A DNA stretch of 64,000 nucleotides from Acidovorax sp. T1 (GCF_002176815.1 NZ_CP021648.1:3887001-3951000), one strand, 5' to 3'; positions 47,665 through 58,420 are shown, counted from the first letter of the stretch. Numbers and translations are program-made. The notes: generated by a model not told the origin, from the letters alone.

Positions 47665-48072
47665 TCATTCGACAATCTTGCGAAAACTGGCGTAGTGGTC
47701 GCTGGTGTAATAGCAGGCGTCCGGCACCCGGGACTTGCCGCCACACACAATGCGCCGGGCGCCTCGATTGCGCGCGCCGGGGGTCTTGACGGTGTATTCC
47801 CGGTAATAGCCGCGCTGCTGGGCCGGCAATATCCGTTCACGATTGCCAAAAACCGTTCCGTCCTTGTCGTACGGAAAAGGGCCGCCATCGTGGATCAGCG
47901 CATAGGTCGAACGCCCCTGGGGGGGCAGTTCTGCCACAGCGATGGAAGCAATGGAACCCTCGGTAGACGGGGGTTTTCGGGCGTGTCCGGCACCTGGGCC
48001 CAGGACCAACGCAACACCCACAACACACAAAACCCCTGCTTTTCGCACCTGGGCGGCTACAGCCTTGAGCAT
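47665..48072 (-). CDS. Secreted guanyl-specific ribonuclease (barnase/RNase Sa-like)
   Basis: A 135-residue microbial RNase. A signal peptide (VLCVVGVALVLGPGAGHA) precedes a mature domain of about 105 residues. Catalytic residues can be placed: Glu in YYREYTVKTPG, Arg in RNRGARRIVCGG and His in CYYTSDHYASFRKIVE, the Glu/Arg/His triad of the N1/T1 family. Start ATG 48072 has AAAGG 9 bp upstream; an earlier GTG at 48081 is possible. It is paired with the barstar gene 138 bp downstream. Possible roles are extracellular RNA scavenging or competition. Confidence 0.85.
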   Translation of the reverse strand: MLKAVAAQVRKAGVLCVVGVALVLGPGAGHARKPPSTEGSIASIAVAELPPQGRSTYALIHDGGPFPYDKDGTVFGNRERILPAQQRGYYREYTVKTPGARNRGARRIVCGGKSRVPDACYYTSDHYASFRKIVE

Positions 48073-48141
48073 CAACGACACCTTTCAGAAACTACGGGTT
48101 AACCCGAAATTTCAACGGGCTAGTGTCGCTGAAAGCCCCCC

Positions 48142-48177
48142 AAAAAGCAAGCGCCTGCACAAAGATTGGGCAGGCGC
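48142..48177 (-). terminator. maeB terminator
   Basis: GCGCCTGC (48151-48158) and GCAGGCGC (48170-48177) form the stem; on the minus strand TTGCTTTTT follows. Confidence 0.8.
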
Positions 48178-48227
48178 CATGGGTTTTGCGTGTGCACCAG
48201 AGTTAGTGCACGCTATTTGTTGAAGGC

Positions 48228-50552
48228 TTATCGCGCTGCGCTGGCGTCGGCCACGGTAATGGCTGTCATATTGACAATGCGCCGCACGGTGGTGCTGGGG
48301 GTGACGATATGCACCGGCTGCGCGGCCCCCAGCAACACCGGGCCGATGGCGATGTTGCCGCCTGCCGCCGTCTTGAGCAGGTTGTAGGAAATGTTGGCCG
48401 CATCGATGTTGGGCAGCACCAGCAGGTTGGCATCGCCCGTGAGGCTGCTGTGGGGCATGAGCGCGGCGCGCGCCTTGCCGTCCAGCGCCACGTCGCCGTG
48501 CATCTCGCCCTCCACCTCCAGCCAGGGCGCCTGCACGCGCAAGAGCTCCAGCGTCTGGCGCATCTTCACGGCGCTGGGCTGGTCGCTGGAGCCAAAGTTG
48601 GAGTGCGACAGCAGGGCCGCCTTGGGCTTGATGCCAAAGCGCAGCATTTCCTCGGCCGCCATCATGGTGATTTCGGTCAGCTGCTCGGCCGTGGGGTCGT
48701 AGTTGACGTGGGTGTCCACCAGAAACACCTGGCGGTCGGGCAGCAGCAAGCCGTTCATGCAGGCAAAGGTGTTCACGCCAGGGCGCTTGCCGATCACCTG
48801 GTCGATGTAATTGAGGTGGTGCGCCGTGTGGCCCCAGGTGCCCGCGATCAGGCCGTCCACCTCGCCCTTGTGCAGCAGCATGGCGCCAATCAGCGACAGG
48901 CGCCGGCGCATTTCGATCTTCGCGATCGGGGCGGTCACACCCTTGCGCTCGGTCATGCGGTGGTAGGTCTGCCAGAAGTCGCGGTAGCGGTGGTCCTGCT
49001 CGACGTTGACGATGTCGTAGTCCTGCCCCTCTTTCAGGCGCAGGCCAAACTTCTCGATGCGCTGCGCAATGATGGCCGGGCGGCCGATCAGCGTGGGGCG
49101 CGCGATTTTTTCGTCCACCACGATCTGCGCGGCACGCAGCACGCGCTCTTCCTCGCCCTCGGCATAGGCCACGCGCTTTTTGGTGGCCGCCTTGGCGGCG
49201 GTGAAGATGGGCTTCATGGTGGTGCCCGAGGCATACACGAAGGTCTGCAGATGGTCGCGGTAGGCGTCCATGTCGGCGATCGGGCGCAGCGCCACGCCGC
49301 TGTCCGCTGCGGCCTGGGCCACGGCCGGCGCAATCATCATCATCAGGCGCGGATCGAACGGTTTCGGAATCAGGTATTCCGGGCCAAACGCCAGCGGCTC
49401 GCCCACATAGGCCGCCGCCACCACTTCGCTCTGCTCGGCCTGCGCCAGCTCGGCGATGGCGTGCACGGCGGCGATTTCCATCTCCATCGTGATGGTGGTG
49501 GCGCCGCAGTCGAGCGCGCCCCGGAAGATGTAGGGGAAGCACAGGACGTTGTTGACCTGATTGGGGAAGTCCGACCGGCCCGTCGCCATGATGGCGTCAT
49601 CGCGCACGGCCTTCACGTCTTCGGGCTGGATTTCGGGGTTGGGGTTGGCCAGGGCAAAAATCAGCGGGCGGGCGGCCATCCTGGCCACCATGTCCTTCTT
49701 GAGCACGCCGCCGGCCGACAGGCCCAGGAACACGTCGGCATCCGCGATCACTTCACCCAGCGTGCGCGCCGAGGTCTTTTGCGCGAACTGGATCTTGTCT
49801 TCGTCCATCAGCTCGGTGCGGCCCTCATAGACCACGCCCGCCAGGTCGGTCACCCAGATGTTTTCGCGCGGAATGCCCAGCTTGACCAGCAGGCCCAGGC
49901 AGGCCAGCGCTGCCGCGCCCGCGCCCGAGGTCACGAGCTTGATCTTTTTCGGATCCTTGCCTGCCACCTTGAGGCCGTTCAGGATGGCCGCGCCCACGGT
50001 GATGGCCGTGCCGTGCTGGTCGTCATGGAAGACCGGGATCTTCATGCGTTCGCGCAGCTTGCGCTCGATGTAGAAGCAATCGGGCGCCTTGATGTCTTCG
50101 AGGTTGATGCCGCCGAAGGTGGGCTCCAGGCTGGCAATGATTTCGACCAGCTTCTCGGGGTCTTTCTCATTGATTTCGATGTCAAACACATCGATGCCCG
50201 AGAACTTCTTGAACAGAACCGCCTTGCCTTCCATCACCGGCTTGCCGGCCAGGGGACCGATGTCGCCCAGGCCCAGCACGGCGGTGCCGTTGGTCACCAC
50301 GCCCACCAGGTTGCCCCGGCTGGTGTATTTGAAGGCGGCGTTGGGGTCTTTGACGATTTCTTCGCACGGTGCGGCCACACCGGGCGAATAGGCCAGCGCC
50401 AGATCGTGCTGGTTGACCATCTGCTTGGTCGCGGCAATGGCAATCTTGCCGGGCTTGGGAAACTCGTGGTATTCGAGCGCCGCCTTGCGCAGCAAGGCGC
50501 GCTTGTCGGGAAGGGGGGTGGCGTTGTTGTCGGCCGTGGTGTTCTCGGGCAT
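48228..50552 (-). CDS. maeB: NADP-dependent malic enzyme with phosphotransacetylase-like domain
   Basis: A 774-residue MaeB that decarboxylates malate to pyruvate, making NADPH. The N-terminal malic domain ([16 protein letters not shown], Tyr/Lys catalytic region [34 protein letters not shown]) runs to about 160, and the NADP-binding domain ([14 protein letters not shown]) to about 430. The remaining 340 residues are the phosphate acetyltransferase-like regulatory domain typical of long MaeB enzymes, binding acetyl-CoA. Start ATG 50552 follows GGAGA; an adjacent TTG is in frame. A terminator follows the stop. Confidence 0.95.
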   Translation of the reverse strand: MPENTTADNNATPLPDKRALLRKAALEYHEFPKPGKIAIAATKQMVNQHDLALAYSPGVAAPCEEIVKDPNAAFKYTSRGNLVGVVTNGTAVLGLGDIGPLAGKPVMEGKAVLFKKFSGIDVFDIEINEKDPEKLVEIIASLEPTFGGINLEDIKAPDCFYIERKLRERMKIPVFHDDQHGTAITVGAAILNGLKVAGKDPKKIKLVTSGAGAAALACLGLLVKLGIPRENIWVTDLAGVVYEGRTELMDEDKIQFAQKTSARTLGEVIADADVFLGLSAGGVLKKDMVARMAARPLIFALANPNPEIQPEDVKAVRDDAIMATGRSDFPNQVNNVLCFPYIFRGALDCGATTITMEMEIAAVHAIAELAQAEQSEVVAAAYVGEPLAFGPEYLIPKPFDPRLMMMIAPAVAQAAADSGVALRPIADMDAYRDHLQTFVYASGTTMKPIFTAAKAATKKRVAYAEGEEERVLRAAQIVVDEKIARPTLIGRPAIIAQRIEKFGLRLKEGQDYDIVNVEQDHRYRDFWQTYHRMTERKGVTAPIAKIEMRRRLSLIGAMLLHKGEVDGLIAGTWGHTAHHLNYIDQVIGKRPGVNTFACMNGLLLPDRQVFLVDTHVNYDPTAEQLTEITMMAAEEMLRFGIKPKAALLSHSNFGSSDQPSAVKMRQTLELLRVQAPWLEVEGEMHGDVALDGKARAALMPHSSLTGDANLLVLPNIDAANISYNLLKTAAGGNIAIGPVLLGAAQPVHIVTPSTTVRRIVNMTAITVADASAAR

Positions 50553-50804
50553 CAAGCGTCTCCAGCTTTCAGAAAGTGCCGGGTCCGCGGTGGATCTGCT
50601 GGGGGCGGACCGTCAGCTTGTGAGGGGAGGTGCATTGTAGGACCTCGTCCCGTGAAAACCCTGATATGTCGCTGTGCTTGCCTGGTCCAAACGCTTGTGA
50701 TCGCCATGCATGGAATGACCTCCCGTGGTCCGCCGTTTTGGCGGGGCTGACCAAAAGGACTTACCGGACAGATAACCGGTGCGATTCTTGCTACCCAACG
50801 CTGC

Positions 50805-51338
50805 ATGCCTTCATCGCCCTCTTCCATAGCGCTCACGGCCTCGTCGCTGGTGGCGCGTCCTCTGACCCCCGAAGATTTCCAACGCTTTGGCACAGTGCTG
50901 CAGGCACCCTCTCGCGTGGACGCCGCCCGACCCATCAATGCCGGCACGGCACGGCGGTTTGACCTGGTGGACGACCTGCAGCTGGACGCTGCGGGTGGCC
51001 GAGCCCAGCTGGCGCTGTTTAGTGCCCAGACCCGGTCGTTTCCGCTGGTATTGCACGAGATGGAATGCCACCAACTGGGTAGCCAGACCTTTGTGCCACT
51101 GGGGGCGAAGCGCTTTGTCATGGTGGTGGCGGCTGCGGGCGCGCCCCCCGATGTGACAGCACTGGAGGCCTTTGTGACGGATGGAACGCAAGGCGTCACG
51201 CTGGCACCCGGGACCTGGCACCATGCCCTGCTGGCACTGGATGCCGGCGACTTTGTGGTGATCGAGCGTGCCGCCCCTGTGGTGGATTGCGTGCTGTGCG
51301 CACTTCCCACCGCCGTAGAAGTCTCCTTGGCCGTTTGA
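50805..51338 (+). CDS. allA: Ureidoglycolate lyase
   Basis: A 177-residue AllA-fold cupin releasing urea and glyoxylate from ureidoglycolate in allantoin catabolism. LVARPLTPEDFQRFGTVLQA (about 15-34), FPLVLHEMECHQLGSQTFVP (about 79-98) and TLAPGTWHHALLAL (about 134-147) are the conserved blocks. It converges with the amidase gene. No allantoinase is in the window, so it may serve the general ureide/nitrogen module that starts here. Confidence 0.88.
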   Translation: MPSSPSSIALTASSLVARPLTPEDFQRFGTVLQAPSRVDAARPINAGTARRFDLVDDLQLDAAGGRAQLALFSAQTRSFPLVLHEMECHQLGSQTFVPLGAKRFVMVVAAAGAPPDVTALEAFVTDGTQGVTLAPGTWHHALLALDAGDFVVIERAAPVVDCVLCALPTAVEVSLAV

Positions 51339-51364
51339 CGGGCAGGTGGCAACCGTCGCAGACT

Positions 51365-52549
51365 TCAGCCGCGCGCCGCGATGCGTTCCGCCAGCGCAAT
51401 CAGCGACCGGTCAGAACCGGCTGGCCCCAGCAGCGACAGGCCCAGCGGGGCACCATCGCGCTGCGCCAGCGGCATCGACACCTGTGGAAACCCTGTCAGT
51501 CCGGCGATGCACAGCATCTGGATCGCACTATTGCGATAGTCCTCCAGGCTGCTCTCCGGGGCGCTGCGCAGGGGGGCAATATCGGGCATGCTGGGCATGA
51601 CCAGCACACCGTCATGGCCCAGCAACTGGCCCAGATGACGCTGGTAGCAGGCACGAAATGCGCGGGCGGTGACCACCTGTTCATCCGTAACCGCCCGCGA
51701 CCAGGCAAAGCGTTCGGCCACTCCCGGACCCAGCGGGGGTGCATAGCGTTCAATCAACGGGCCGTCGGTCATCCAGGCTTCGCGCCCCTGGATGTAGCGA
51801 AAGTTCCAATACAGGGCATCCAACGACTCGAGCACGGCGTCCACCGGCTGCGCGGTACCCAGCAACGACTGCACTTGCTGCACGGCGCCATCCAGCGCCG
51901 CACGCACGGCGGGGTCGAGCAGCGCCCACACGTCGGCCGGCCACAACAGGCGCACTTGGGCGGACAAGGGTTGCGGGTCGGCGCCCAGCAGCACGTCAGC
52001 CACTCGGGCAAAAGTCTGGGCCTCGCGGGCAAACCAGCCACAGGTGTCCAGGCTGGGCGCCAAGTCCAGGGCGCCTGCCAGGCTCACGCGGCCGTGCGTG
52101 GGACGCAGCCCAAACAGCCCGCAGTGGTTGGCCGGGGCCCGCACTGAGCCACCGGTATCGGTGCCCAGCGCAAAGTCACACAGGCCCGACGATACCGCCG
52201 AGGCCGACCCCGAGGACGAACCGCCCGTGATGCGCTCTGGCGCGGCCCCGTTGAGGGGCGCCCCAAAGTGGGCGTTATTGCCGTTCATGGAAAACGCCAG
52301 CTCATCGGTCACCGTTTTTCCTGCCAGGCGCGCGCCGGCGTCCAGCAGCTTTTGCACGGTGGGTGCGGTGCGGACTTTGGTGCCCGACAGGGCCAGCACC
52401 AAGGGGTTGCCACCGCCTGTAGGGTAGCCCGCCACATCGAACAGGTCTTTGACACCAAAACTCAGCCCGGCCAAGGGCCCCGTGCCAGCATGGGGCACCG
52501 GTACATCGGGATAGGGAACAAACGCGTGGGCAGGGTCGTGCAGAGGCAT
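51365..52549 (-). CDS. Amidase signature family hydrolase
   Basis: A 394-residue amidase. The Ser-cisSer-Lys triad is visible: Lys in LSFGVKDLFDVAGYP (about 34), cis-Ser in ITGGSSSGSASAVSSG (about 110) and nucleophile Ser in LGTDTGGSVRAPANHCG (about 136). Length is at the short end of the family. It is the last gene of the leftward transporter operon, 33 bp after the second ATPase gene, so it probably hydrolyses an amide brought in by that transporter. The substrate is unknown; the AtzE/AtzF-like group is one option. Confidence 0.9.
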   Translation of the reverse strand: MPLHDPAHAFVPYPDVPVPHAGTGPLAGLSFGVKDLFDVAGYPTGGGNPLVLALSGTKVRTAPTVQKLLDAGARLAGKTVTDELAFSMNGNNAHFGAPLNGAAPERITGGSSSGSASAVSSGLCDFALGTDTGGSVRAPANHCGLFGLRPTHGRVSLAGALDLAPSLDTCGWFAREAQTFARVADVLLGADPQPLSAQVRLLWPADVWALLDPAVRAALDGAVQQVQSLLGTAQPVDAVLESLDALYWNFRYIQGREAWMTDGPLIERYAPPLGPGVAERFAWSRAVTDEQVVTARAFRACYQRHLGQLLGHDGVLVMPSMPDIAPLRSAPESSLEDYRNSAIQMLCIAGLTGFPQVSMPLAQRDGAPLGLSLLGPAGSDRSLIALAERIAARG

Positions 52550-52582
52550 GGTAGTGGGGCGCAAGGCCAGCTGTAAAAACCG

Positions 52583-53608
52583 TCAAGGGGTGGACACGCA
52601 TACCGGAGCCGTGGCCACTACCGCATCGGTGCGCAGGCAGCGCGCACGATGACCAGAAGCTATCTCGATCACCGGCGGTTGCTGTGCGCGGCATGCGTCG
52701 GTGGCCAGGCTGCAGCGCTCGGCAAAGGCACAACCAGGTGGCAGCGCCGACAAATCGGGCGGTGCACCCGCAATGGTCTCCAGGGGCGTACCGCGCGCCA
52801 TGGCGCCATGGGCGCGGCTCTTGAGCAAGGCGATTGTGTACGGGTGGCGCGGGTTGCGGATCAGGTCGCGAGCCGTGCCCTCTTCAACGATGCGGCCGGC
52901 GTACATCACCGCAATGCGGTCCGCCACCTCCACCGCCGCACCGATGTCATGGGTGACAAAAATCACCGACAGGCCCAGGTCGCGCTGCAACTCACGCAGT
53001 AGCAGCAGGATCTGGATCTGCACCGTGGCATCCAGCGCCGTGGTGGGTTCGTCGGCCAGCAACAACTGGGGGCGGCAGGCCAGCGCCAGAGCGATCATGG
53101 CGCGCTGGCGCATGCCACCCGACATTTCATGCGGGTAGGCCTGCAGGCGCCGCGCGGGGCTGGGAATGCGCACGCGTTCGAACAAGGCCAGCGCACGCCG
53201 TTGAGCCTCCGCCGCCGTGACGCCCTCGTGGCGACTGATGGATTCCACGATCTGCGCACCCACGGTATACACCGGGTCCAGCGCCAGCAAAGGCTCCTGG
53301 AAAATCATGGACGTGACCTTGCCCCGGTAGTCGGCCAATTGCCGCCCCGACAGGGCCAGCAGGTCTTGTCCGTCCACGCGCACCTCGCCGCCGATGCGGG
53401 TGCGCCGCTCGGGGTGCAGGCGCAGCAGCGTGCGCAACGTGACGCTCTTGCCTGAACCCGACTCGCCAATCAGCGCCACGACTTCTCCGCGCTGCACCTG
53501 CAGGCTCACGCCGCTGACGGCCTGCACGGGTTTGCGTGCACCGGTGAATGTCACGCTCAGGTCGCGCAGCACCACCATAGGTTCAGTAGAAGGTTGGGAG
53601 ATATTCAT
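52583..53608 (-). CDS. Peptide-type ABC transporter ATP-binding protein (DppD/OppD-like)
   Basis: A 341-residue ATPase. Walker A GESGSGKSVT, the nickel/peptide-family signature HEMSGGMRQRAMIALALA and Walker B LLLADEPTTALD are present; the C-terminal OppD extension with a Cys cluster (PPGCAFAERCSLATDACR) is typical of oligopeptide/dipeptide systems. It is the fifth gene in the operon after the F-type ATPase, reversing the usual D-then-F order. The start follows a 36-bp gap from the upstream gene. Confidence 0.93.
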   Translation of the reverse strand: MNISQPSTEPMVVLRDLSVTFTGARKPVQAVSGVSLQVQRGEVVALIGESGSGKSVTLRTLLRLHPERRTRIGGEVRVDGQDLLALSGRQLADYRGKVTSMIFQEPLLALDPVYTVGAQIVESISRHEGVTAAEAQRRALALFERVRIPSPARRLQAYPHEMSGGMRQRAMIALALACRPQLLLADEPTTALDATVQIQILLLLRELQRDLGLSVIFVTHDIGAAVEVADRIAVMYAGRIVEEGTARDLIRNPRHPYTIALLKSRAHGAMARGTPLETIAGAPPDLSALPPGCAFAERCSLATDACRAQQPPVIEIASGHRARCLRTDAVVATAPVCVSTP

Positions 53609-53643
53609 GGGCGTGCTCCAATGCGCAACGGAGTGACAACGGC

Positions 53644-54684
53644 TCAGGCCGCCTGGGCCAGTGCCGCAGTGGCTTGCGGGTGGCCGCTGCCCGGCTCGTG
53701 GACAAGACAGGCCGCCACATGGTGCGGGCCGGTGATGGTGCGTACCGGCACACGCTGGGCACACACAGGCGCAGCCAGCGCGCAGCGGGGATGAAACCGG
53801 CAGCCCGAAGGCGGGTTGATAGGGTTGGGCGGGTCGCCTGCCAGGGGCGCCACCTCCGTGCGGTGGTCGGGGTCCATCGACGGCATCGACGACAACAGCG
53901 CGCCGGTGTAGGGGTGGGCAGGCTGGCGAAACAGCGCATCCGATGGGCCGATCTCCGCCACTTGGCCAAGGTACATCACCATGACCCGGTCGCTCATGTA
54001 ATCCACCACGTTCAAGTCATGACTGATGAAGACGTAGGTCAGACCAAACTCGGCTTTCAGGTCGGTCAGCAGGTTGAGCACCTGGGCTTCCACCGATTTG
54101 TCGAGGGCCGAAACGGCCTCATCCAGAATGACCATGCGCGGCTGCAGAGCCAAGGCACGCGCAATGTTCACGCGCTGGCGCTGGCCACCCGAAAGCTCGT
54201 GCGGATAACGCTCGGCAAAGCGCCCGGGGGCCAGGCCCACGCGGTCGAGCAGGTCACGCGCCCGCGCCACGGCCTGGCGCTGCGGTACGCCATGCACCTG
54301 GGGGCCAAAGGCCACCGAATCCTCAATGGTCAGGCGCGGGTTGAGCGAGGCATAGCTGTCCTGAAACACCATTTGCACCTGGCGCCGGAACTCCTTGAGC
54401 GGCAGGTCCCGGCTCCCCACAGTGCGCCCGTCGTACACGATCTGCCCCGCCGTCGGCGCAATGAGCTGCATCAACAGCCGGGCGGTGGTCGACTTGCCGC
54501 AGCCCGACTCGCCCACCACGCCCAGGGTTTCTCCCTTGAGCACTTCAAAGCTCACGCCATCCACCGCACGCACGACACCGCTGCCGCGCCCGAGGGCATC
54601 TTTTTTGAGGGGGAAGTGCTTGACCAGCCCCGTGATGGTAAGCAGCGGTTGCGCCGGACCGCCGACGTCGGTGATTGCTTGCAT
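53644..54684 (-). CDS. Peptide-type ABC transporter ATP-binding protein (DppF/OppF-like)
   Basis: A 346-residue ATPase. [14 protein letters not shown] and [17 protein letters not shown] mark the OppF N-terminus, Walker [10 protein letters not shown], signature [18 protein letters not shown], Walker [13 protein letters not shown], and the Cys-containing tail [16 protein letters not shown]. It pairs with the D-type ATPase to energise the two permeases. It starts 5 bp after the DppC-like permease. Confidence 0.94.
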   Translation of the reverse strand: MQAITDVGGPAQPLLTITGLVKHFPLKKDALGRGSGVVRAVDGVSFEVLKGETLGVVGESGCGKSTTARLLMQLIAPTAGQIVYDGRTVGSRDLPLKEFRRQVQMVFQDSYASLNPRLTIEDSVAFGPQVHGVPQRQAVARARDLLDRVGLAPGRFAERYPHELSGGQRQRVNIARALALQPRMVILDEAVSALDKSVEAQVLNLLTDLKAEFGLTYVFISHDLNVVDYMSDRVMVMYLGQVAEIGPSDALFRQPAHPYTGALLSSMPSMDPDHRTEVAPLAGDPPNPINPPSGCRFHPRCALAAPVCAQRVPVRTITGPHHVAACLVHEPGSGHPQATAALAQAA

Positions 54685-54688
54685 CGCT

Positions 54689-55609
54689 TCAGCCCTTGTT
54701 GTCCATGGCCGACCGCAGGCCGTCCGAGAGGATGTTGAATGAAATCGAGGTGATGAAAATCATCAGCCCGGGCAGGGCGGCCACCCAGGGCTGCACATAG
54801 ATGGCCGTGCGCAGGGTGTTGAGCATCAGGCCCCATTCCGGCTCGGGGGGCTTGACGCCCAGGCCCAGGAACGACAGGCCCGAGGCCAGGATCATCGACA
54901 CCGCGATCAGGCTCGTGGCATAGACAAAGATGGGCCCCAGCACGTTGCCCAACACATGCACCCGCACGATGGTGAAGGGGCTGGCGCCCGAGGCACGGGC
55001 GGCCTCCACATAGTCGCGGTTGCGCACCTGCGTGGTCACGCTCTCGGCCACCCGCACGATCTGCGGAATGAACACGATAGTTAGCGAGATGAGCGAGTTG
55101 ACAATGCCCGCGCCCAACACGCCCGACAGTGCAATGGCCAGCAGCACCGATGGGAACGCATAGAACACGTCCACCGTGCGCATGATGGCCGTGTTGGCAA
55201 TGCCACCCGCATAGCCCGCCACGATGCCAATGACCGAGCCCACCATGAAGGCACAGACCACCGGCGTAATCCCGATGAAGAGCGAGAGCCGGGCGCCCAC
55301 CATCAAGCGTGAAAGCATGTCGCGCCCCAGCTCATCACTGCCCAGCGGCAGACCTTCGGTGCCGATGGGTTTGAGCCGCTTGAGCATGGACGCCGCATAC
55401 GGATCGGCTGGTGCCAGCCAGGGGCCCAGCAAGGCCAGGCCGATCAGCAGCAGCACCACCACAGCGGCGCCCATGGCGACCGGGTCACGGGTGAAGCGCT
55501 GCAGGGCCAGGGCCCAGTAGCCCCTGGAGGGTGGCTGGGCCCGGGCGTCGGGGGCGGCAAGAGAGTCCGCAGTGGAGGGTGCGGGAGAAGAAGCAGCAAG
55601 GGTGGCCAT
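54689..55609 (-). CDS. Peptide-type ABC transporter permease (DppC-like)
   Basis: A 306-residue inner-membrane permease. An N-terminal Ala/Pro-rich cytoplasmic tail precedes TM1 ([19 protein letters not shown]); the periplasmic signature [19 protein letters not shown] and the EAA loop [20 protein letters not shown] (about 195-214) are intact. Six helices are expected. It is 13 bp downstream of the DppB-like gene. Confidence 0.94.
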   Translation of the reverse strand: MATLAASSPAPSTADSLAAPDARAQPPSRGYWALALQRFTRDPVAMGAAVVVLLLIGLALLGPWLAPADPYAASMLKRLKPIGTEGLPLGSDELGRDMLSRLMVGARLSLFIGITPVVCAFMVGSVIGIVAGYAGGIANTAIMRTVDVFYAFPSVLLAIALSGVLGAGIVNSLISLTIVFIPQIVRVAESVTTQVRNRDYVEAARASGASPFTIVRVHVLGNVLGPIFVYATSLIAVSMILASGLSFLGLGVKPPEPEWGLMLNTLRTAIYVQPWVAALPGLMIFITSISFNILSDGLRSAMDNKG

Positions 55610-55622
55610 GGTGGTGTATTCC

Positions 55623-56576
55623 TCAAGCGCGGGCAATGCGCGGATCGAGCAGCGTCTGCAGCACATCAACCAGCAGGTTGAGCAGCACAAAGAACAGCGC
55701 CAGTACCAGGATGGTGCCCTGCAGCAGGGGCAGATCGCGCTGGAAGATGGCGGAATTCAGCAAGAAGCCGGTGCCGGGCCACGAGAACACCGTTTCGATC
55801 AAGATGGAGCCACCCAGCAAATAGCCCAGTTGCAGGCCCATCACGGCCAGTGCCGTGGGGGCAGCGTTCTTGACCATGTGACAGAACACCCCGAAGTGCG
55901 TAAGGCCCTTGGCGCGCAGGCCCACGATGAATTCCTGATCAAGGATATCGGCTACCAGCGCCCGCACGGTGCGCGCGATGATGCCCATGGGAATCACCGA
56001 CATGGTGATGGCGGGCAGCACCAGAAACTGGATGTGCTCCCAGTCCCAGACCCAGTCGCTCGATCCGCCGGGGCCCGCACCAGTCGCAGGCAGCCACATC
56101 AATTGCGAGCTGAACACGATCACCATCACCATGCCTAGCCAGTAGTGCGGCACGCTCACCCCCAGCACCGACAGCATGGAGGCCAGCCGGTCCAGCCACG
56201 AGTTGCGAAAGTACCCCGCGACAAAACCAAACAGGCTGCCCAGCACAAAGCCGATCAGCGTCGCCACCACCGCCAGGCGCAACGTGTTGCCCACGGCGGT
56301 GATCACCTCGCCAGCCACCGGTCGGTTGCTGGCGATCGACACGCCCAGATCACCGTGCAGCGCCCGCCATACCCACATGGCGAACTGCTCGGGCAACGAG
56401 CGGTTGAATCCATATAGCTCACGCAACTGGGCCTGCAGGTCGGCCGATGCATCGGGTGGCAGGATGGACACCAACGGATCGCCGGGCGCCAGGTGCACCA
56501 GCAGAAAGCACACCAGTGCCACACCTAGCATGATGGGCAAGGCATACACGATGCGTCGCAGTAGATAAGAGAGCAT
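55623..56576 (-). CDS. Peptide-type ABC transporter permease (DppB-like)
   Basis: A 317-residue inner-membrane permease with six helices. TM1 is IVYALPIMLGVALVCFLLVH, the GDLGVSIASNRPV region the large periplasmic loop, and FIVGLRAKGLTHFGVFCHMV the EAA coupling loop. GSILIETVFSWPGTGFLL is typical of DppB. It follows the binding-protein gene after a gap with a GC-rich hairpin. Confidence 0.94.
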   Translation of the reverse strand: MLSYLLRRIVYALPIMLGVALVCFLLVHLAPGDPLVSILPPDASADLQAQLRELYGFNRSLPEQFAMWVWRALHGDLGVSIASNRPVAGEVITAVGNTLRLAVVATLIGFVLGSLFGFVAGYFRNSWLDRLASMLSVLGVSVPHYWLGMVMVIVFSSQLMWLPATGAGPGGSSDWVWDWEHIQFLVLPAITMSVIPMGIIARTVRALVADILDQEFIVGLRAKGLTHFGVFCHMVKNAAPTALAVMGLQLGYLLGGSILIETVFSWPGTGFLLNSAIFQRDLPLLQGTILVLALFFVLLNLLVDVLQTLLDPRIARA

Positions 56577-56619
56577 GGGAAGCCTGGCGGTAAAGGATGC
56601 AGGACCTGGCGACGCCCTG

Positions 56620-56641
56620 CCCCACCCGCCAGCGGGTGGGG
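56620..56641 (-). other. Hairpin between binding-protein and permease genes
   Basis: CCCCACCCG (56620-56628), CCAG loop, CGGGTGGGG (56633-56641). Intercistronic hairpins at this point commonly raise the level of the binding-protein mRNA relative to the permease genes. Confidence 0.75.
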
Positions 56642-56669
56642 GCTGCGCCCGCCAGGAGCCAACCGAAGA

Positions 56670-58343
56670 TCAGTCCATCGTCATCGTGGCGATATCAATG
56701 AACCAGCTCTTGGGCTGCACCACGTTCTTGACCTTGGCCGACAGGGCACGCGGCCCCACATCGTGGGCGATCCAGACAAACGGTGCGTCTTCCACGATGT
56801 GGGCATGCAACTTGGCCAGGGCGGCGTCACGGGCCTTGTCGTCAAAACTGGTGCGGGCATCGGCCACCAGCTTGTCCACCTCGGCATTGCCGTAGTAGCC
56901 CCAGTTGTTGGACACCGGCGGGAAGGCCTTGGTGCTCACAAATCGCACCATGGCAAAGAACGGGTCCATGGCGGCAAAGCTGATGTTCACGGCGTTCGCG
57001 CCATTGGCTGACGGGTCCTTGGCGCCCTTGCGCCAGTTGGTAAACAAGGTGTTCCACTCGATCACGTCGAACTGCACATCGAAGTAGCACTGCTTGAGGG
57101 ACTGCTGCGCAAACTCATTCATCGGCAGTGGCTGCATCTGCCCCGAGCCCGAGGCCGAGATCTGTACCTTCACCTTGATGGGCTTGGCAGCCGAGTAGCC
57201 CGCCTGCGCCATCAAGGCCTGTGCCGCCTTCACGTCGTACTTGATGTCGAACTTGGGGTTGCCCCACCAGGGGTGGCCGGGCGGCACCGTGCCCTTGGGC
57301 TCGGCCATCATGCCGCCCAGCAGCTGCTTCATGCCGCCACGGTCAATGCACAGGTTGGCCGCCTGGCGCACGCGCTTGTCCAGCCAGGGCGAGCCCTCGG
57401 CAAACGACAGCTGCCACGGCCATACATGGGGCTGGGCGTTGGAGTAAATCTTGAAACCACGCTGCGTGATCTGCGGCATGGCGTCGGGGGCGGGGGCTTC
57501 GATCCAGTCCACCTGGCCACCGAGCAGCGCCGCCGTGCGGGCGTTGGCCTCTGGCATGGGCAGCATCACCACCTTGTCGATCTTGGGCACACGCTTGGCG
57601 TCCCAGTAGGCCTTGTTGGCCGCCAGTTCCAAGCGCTCGCGCGCTACAAAACGGCTGACCTTGAATGGCCCCGAGCCCGAAGGGTCTGCCGCGAAGGCAG
57701 TCCAGGCCGCCTTGGACTTGTCGGCCGGGGTGGCACCCGTGGCGGCATCAAATTTCTTTTGCCACTGGGCGGGCGAGGCCATGAACAGGTTGGTGAGGTT
57801 GATGGGCAGAAATGCATCAGGTTCGCTGGTGGTCAGTTCCACCGTCAGATCATCGATCTTGCGCGCAGAGCGCAGGGTCGGCATACGCGAGGCGGTCACG
57901 CCCACCTGGCTGGGATCAAATTGGAGCGCGTCCTTGTCGAGCACCTTGGCCACGTTCCACACCACCGAATCGGCGTTGAGGGCCGAACCATCGTGGAACT
58001 TGATGCCGGGCCGCAGCTTGAACACCCACTTGGTCTTGTCCTTGTCGTTCACGGACCAGGCGGTGGCCAATGCCGGAATCAGCACGCTGGGGGCATCGGC
58101 CTTGGAAAGATCCCACTGGGTGAGCGAGTCATAGATGGGGATGCCAGTGAAACGGTTGCCCTCAAACCCCTGGTCGGGCTGGCCCAGCGTGCGCGGAATG
58201 TCGGCCGCCGTCATGGCAATGCGCAGCACTTTTTCCTGGGCCAGGGCGGCAGTGCCACCCGCCAGCGACAGGGCAGCAGCCAAGGCCAGTGCCAGCGGTG
58301 CACGGCGTGGGGACGAGAGTGGTGACAACGGGGCTTTGCTCAT
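56670..58343 (-). CDS. ABC transporter substrate-binding protein (SBP_bac_5)
   Basis: A 557-residue periplasmic binding protein. A signal peptide (APLALALAAALSLAGGTAALA) is cleaved before QEKVLRIAM. SBP_bac_5 features: NRFTGIPIYDSLTQWD, FKLRPGIKFHDGSALNADSV (about 110-129), GSGPFKVSRFV. The family binds di/oligopeptides, nickel, opines or glutathione; here the gene company (N-carbamoyl amino acid hydrolase, amidase) suggests a ureide or modified amino acid. First gene of the operon; a motif shared with the iclR promoter lies about 80 bp upstream of the start. Confidence 0.92.
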   Translation of the reverse strand: MSKAPLSPLSSPRRAPLALALAAALSLAGGTAALAQEKVLRIAMTAADIPRTLGQPDQGFEGNRFTGIPIYDSLTQWDLSKADAPSVLIPALATAWSVNDKDKTKWVFKLRPGIKFHDGSALNADSVVWNVAKVLDKDALQFDPSQVGVTASRMPTLRSARKIDDLTVELTTSEPDAFLPINLTNLFMASPAQWQKKFDAATGATPADKSKAAWTAFAADPSGSGPFKVSRFVARERLELAANKAYWDAKRVPKIDKVVMLPMPEANARTAALLGGQVDWIEAPAPDAMPQITQRGFKIYSNAQPHVWPWQLSFAEGSPWLDKRVRQAANLCIDRGGMKQLLGGMMAEPKGTVPPGHPWWGNPKFDIKYDVKAAQALMAQAGYSAAKPIKVKVQISASGSGQMQPLPMNEFAQQSLKQCYFDVQFDVIEWNTLFTNWRKGAKDPSANGANAVNISFAAMDPFFAMVRFVSTKAFPPVSNNWGYYGNAEVDKLVADARTSFDDKARDAALAKLHAHIVEDAPFVWIAHDVGPRALSAKVKNVVQPKSWFIDIATMTMD

Positions 58344-58420
58344 GGGGTTCACCTTCAGTAGTTGCAGGTTGTGAGGGACAACGTGCTCCAAGCAATTGGT
58401 GTGCCATATACAAATGTAAC

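Noticed and set aside
48309..50750. 813-codon plus-strand open frame antisense to maeB
   Set aside because: Composition-driven shadow of the malic enzyme gene; no recognisable domain or ribosome binding site.
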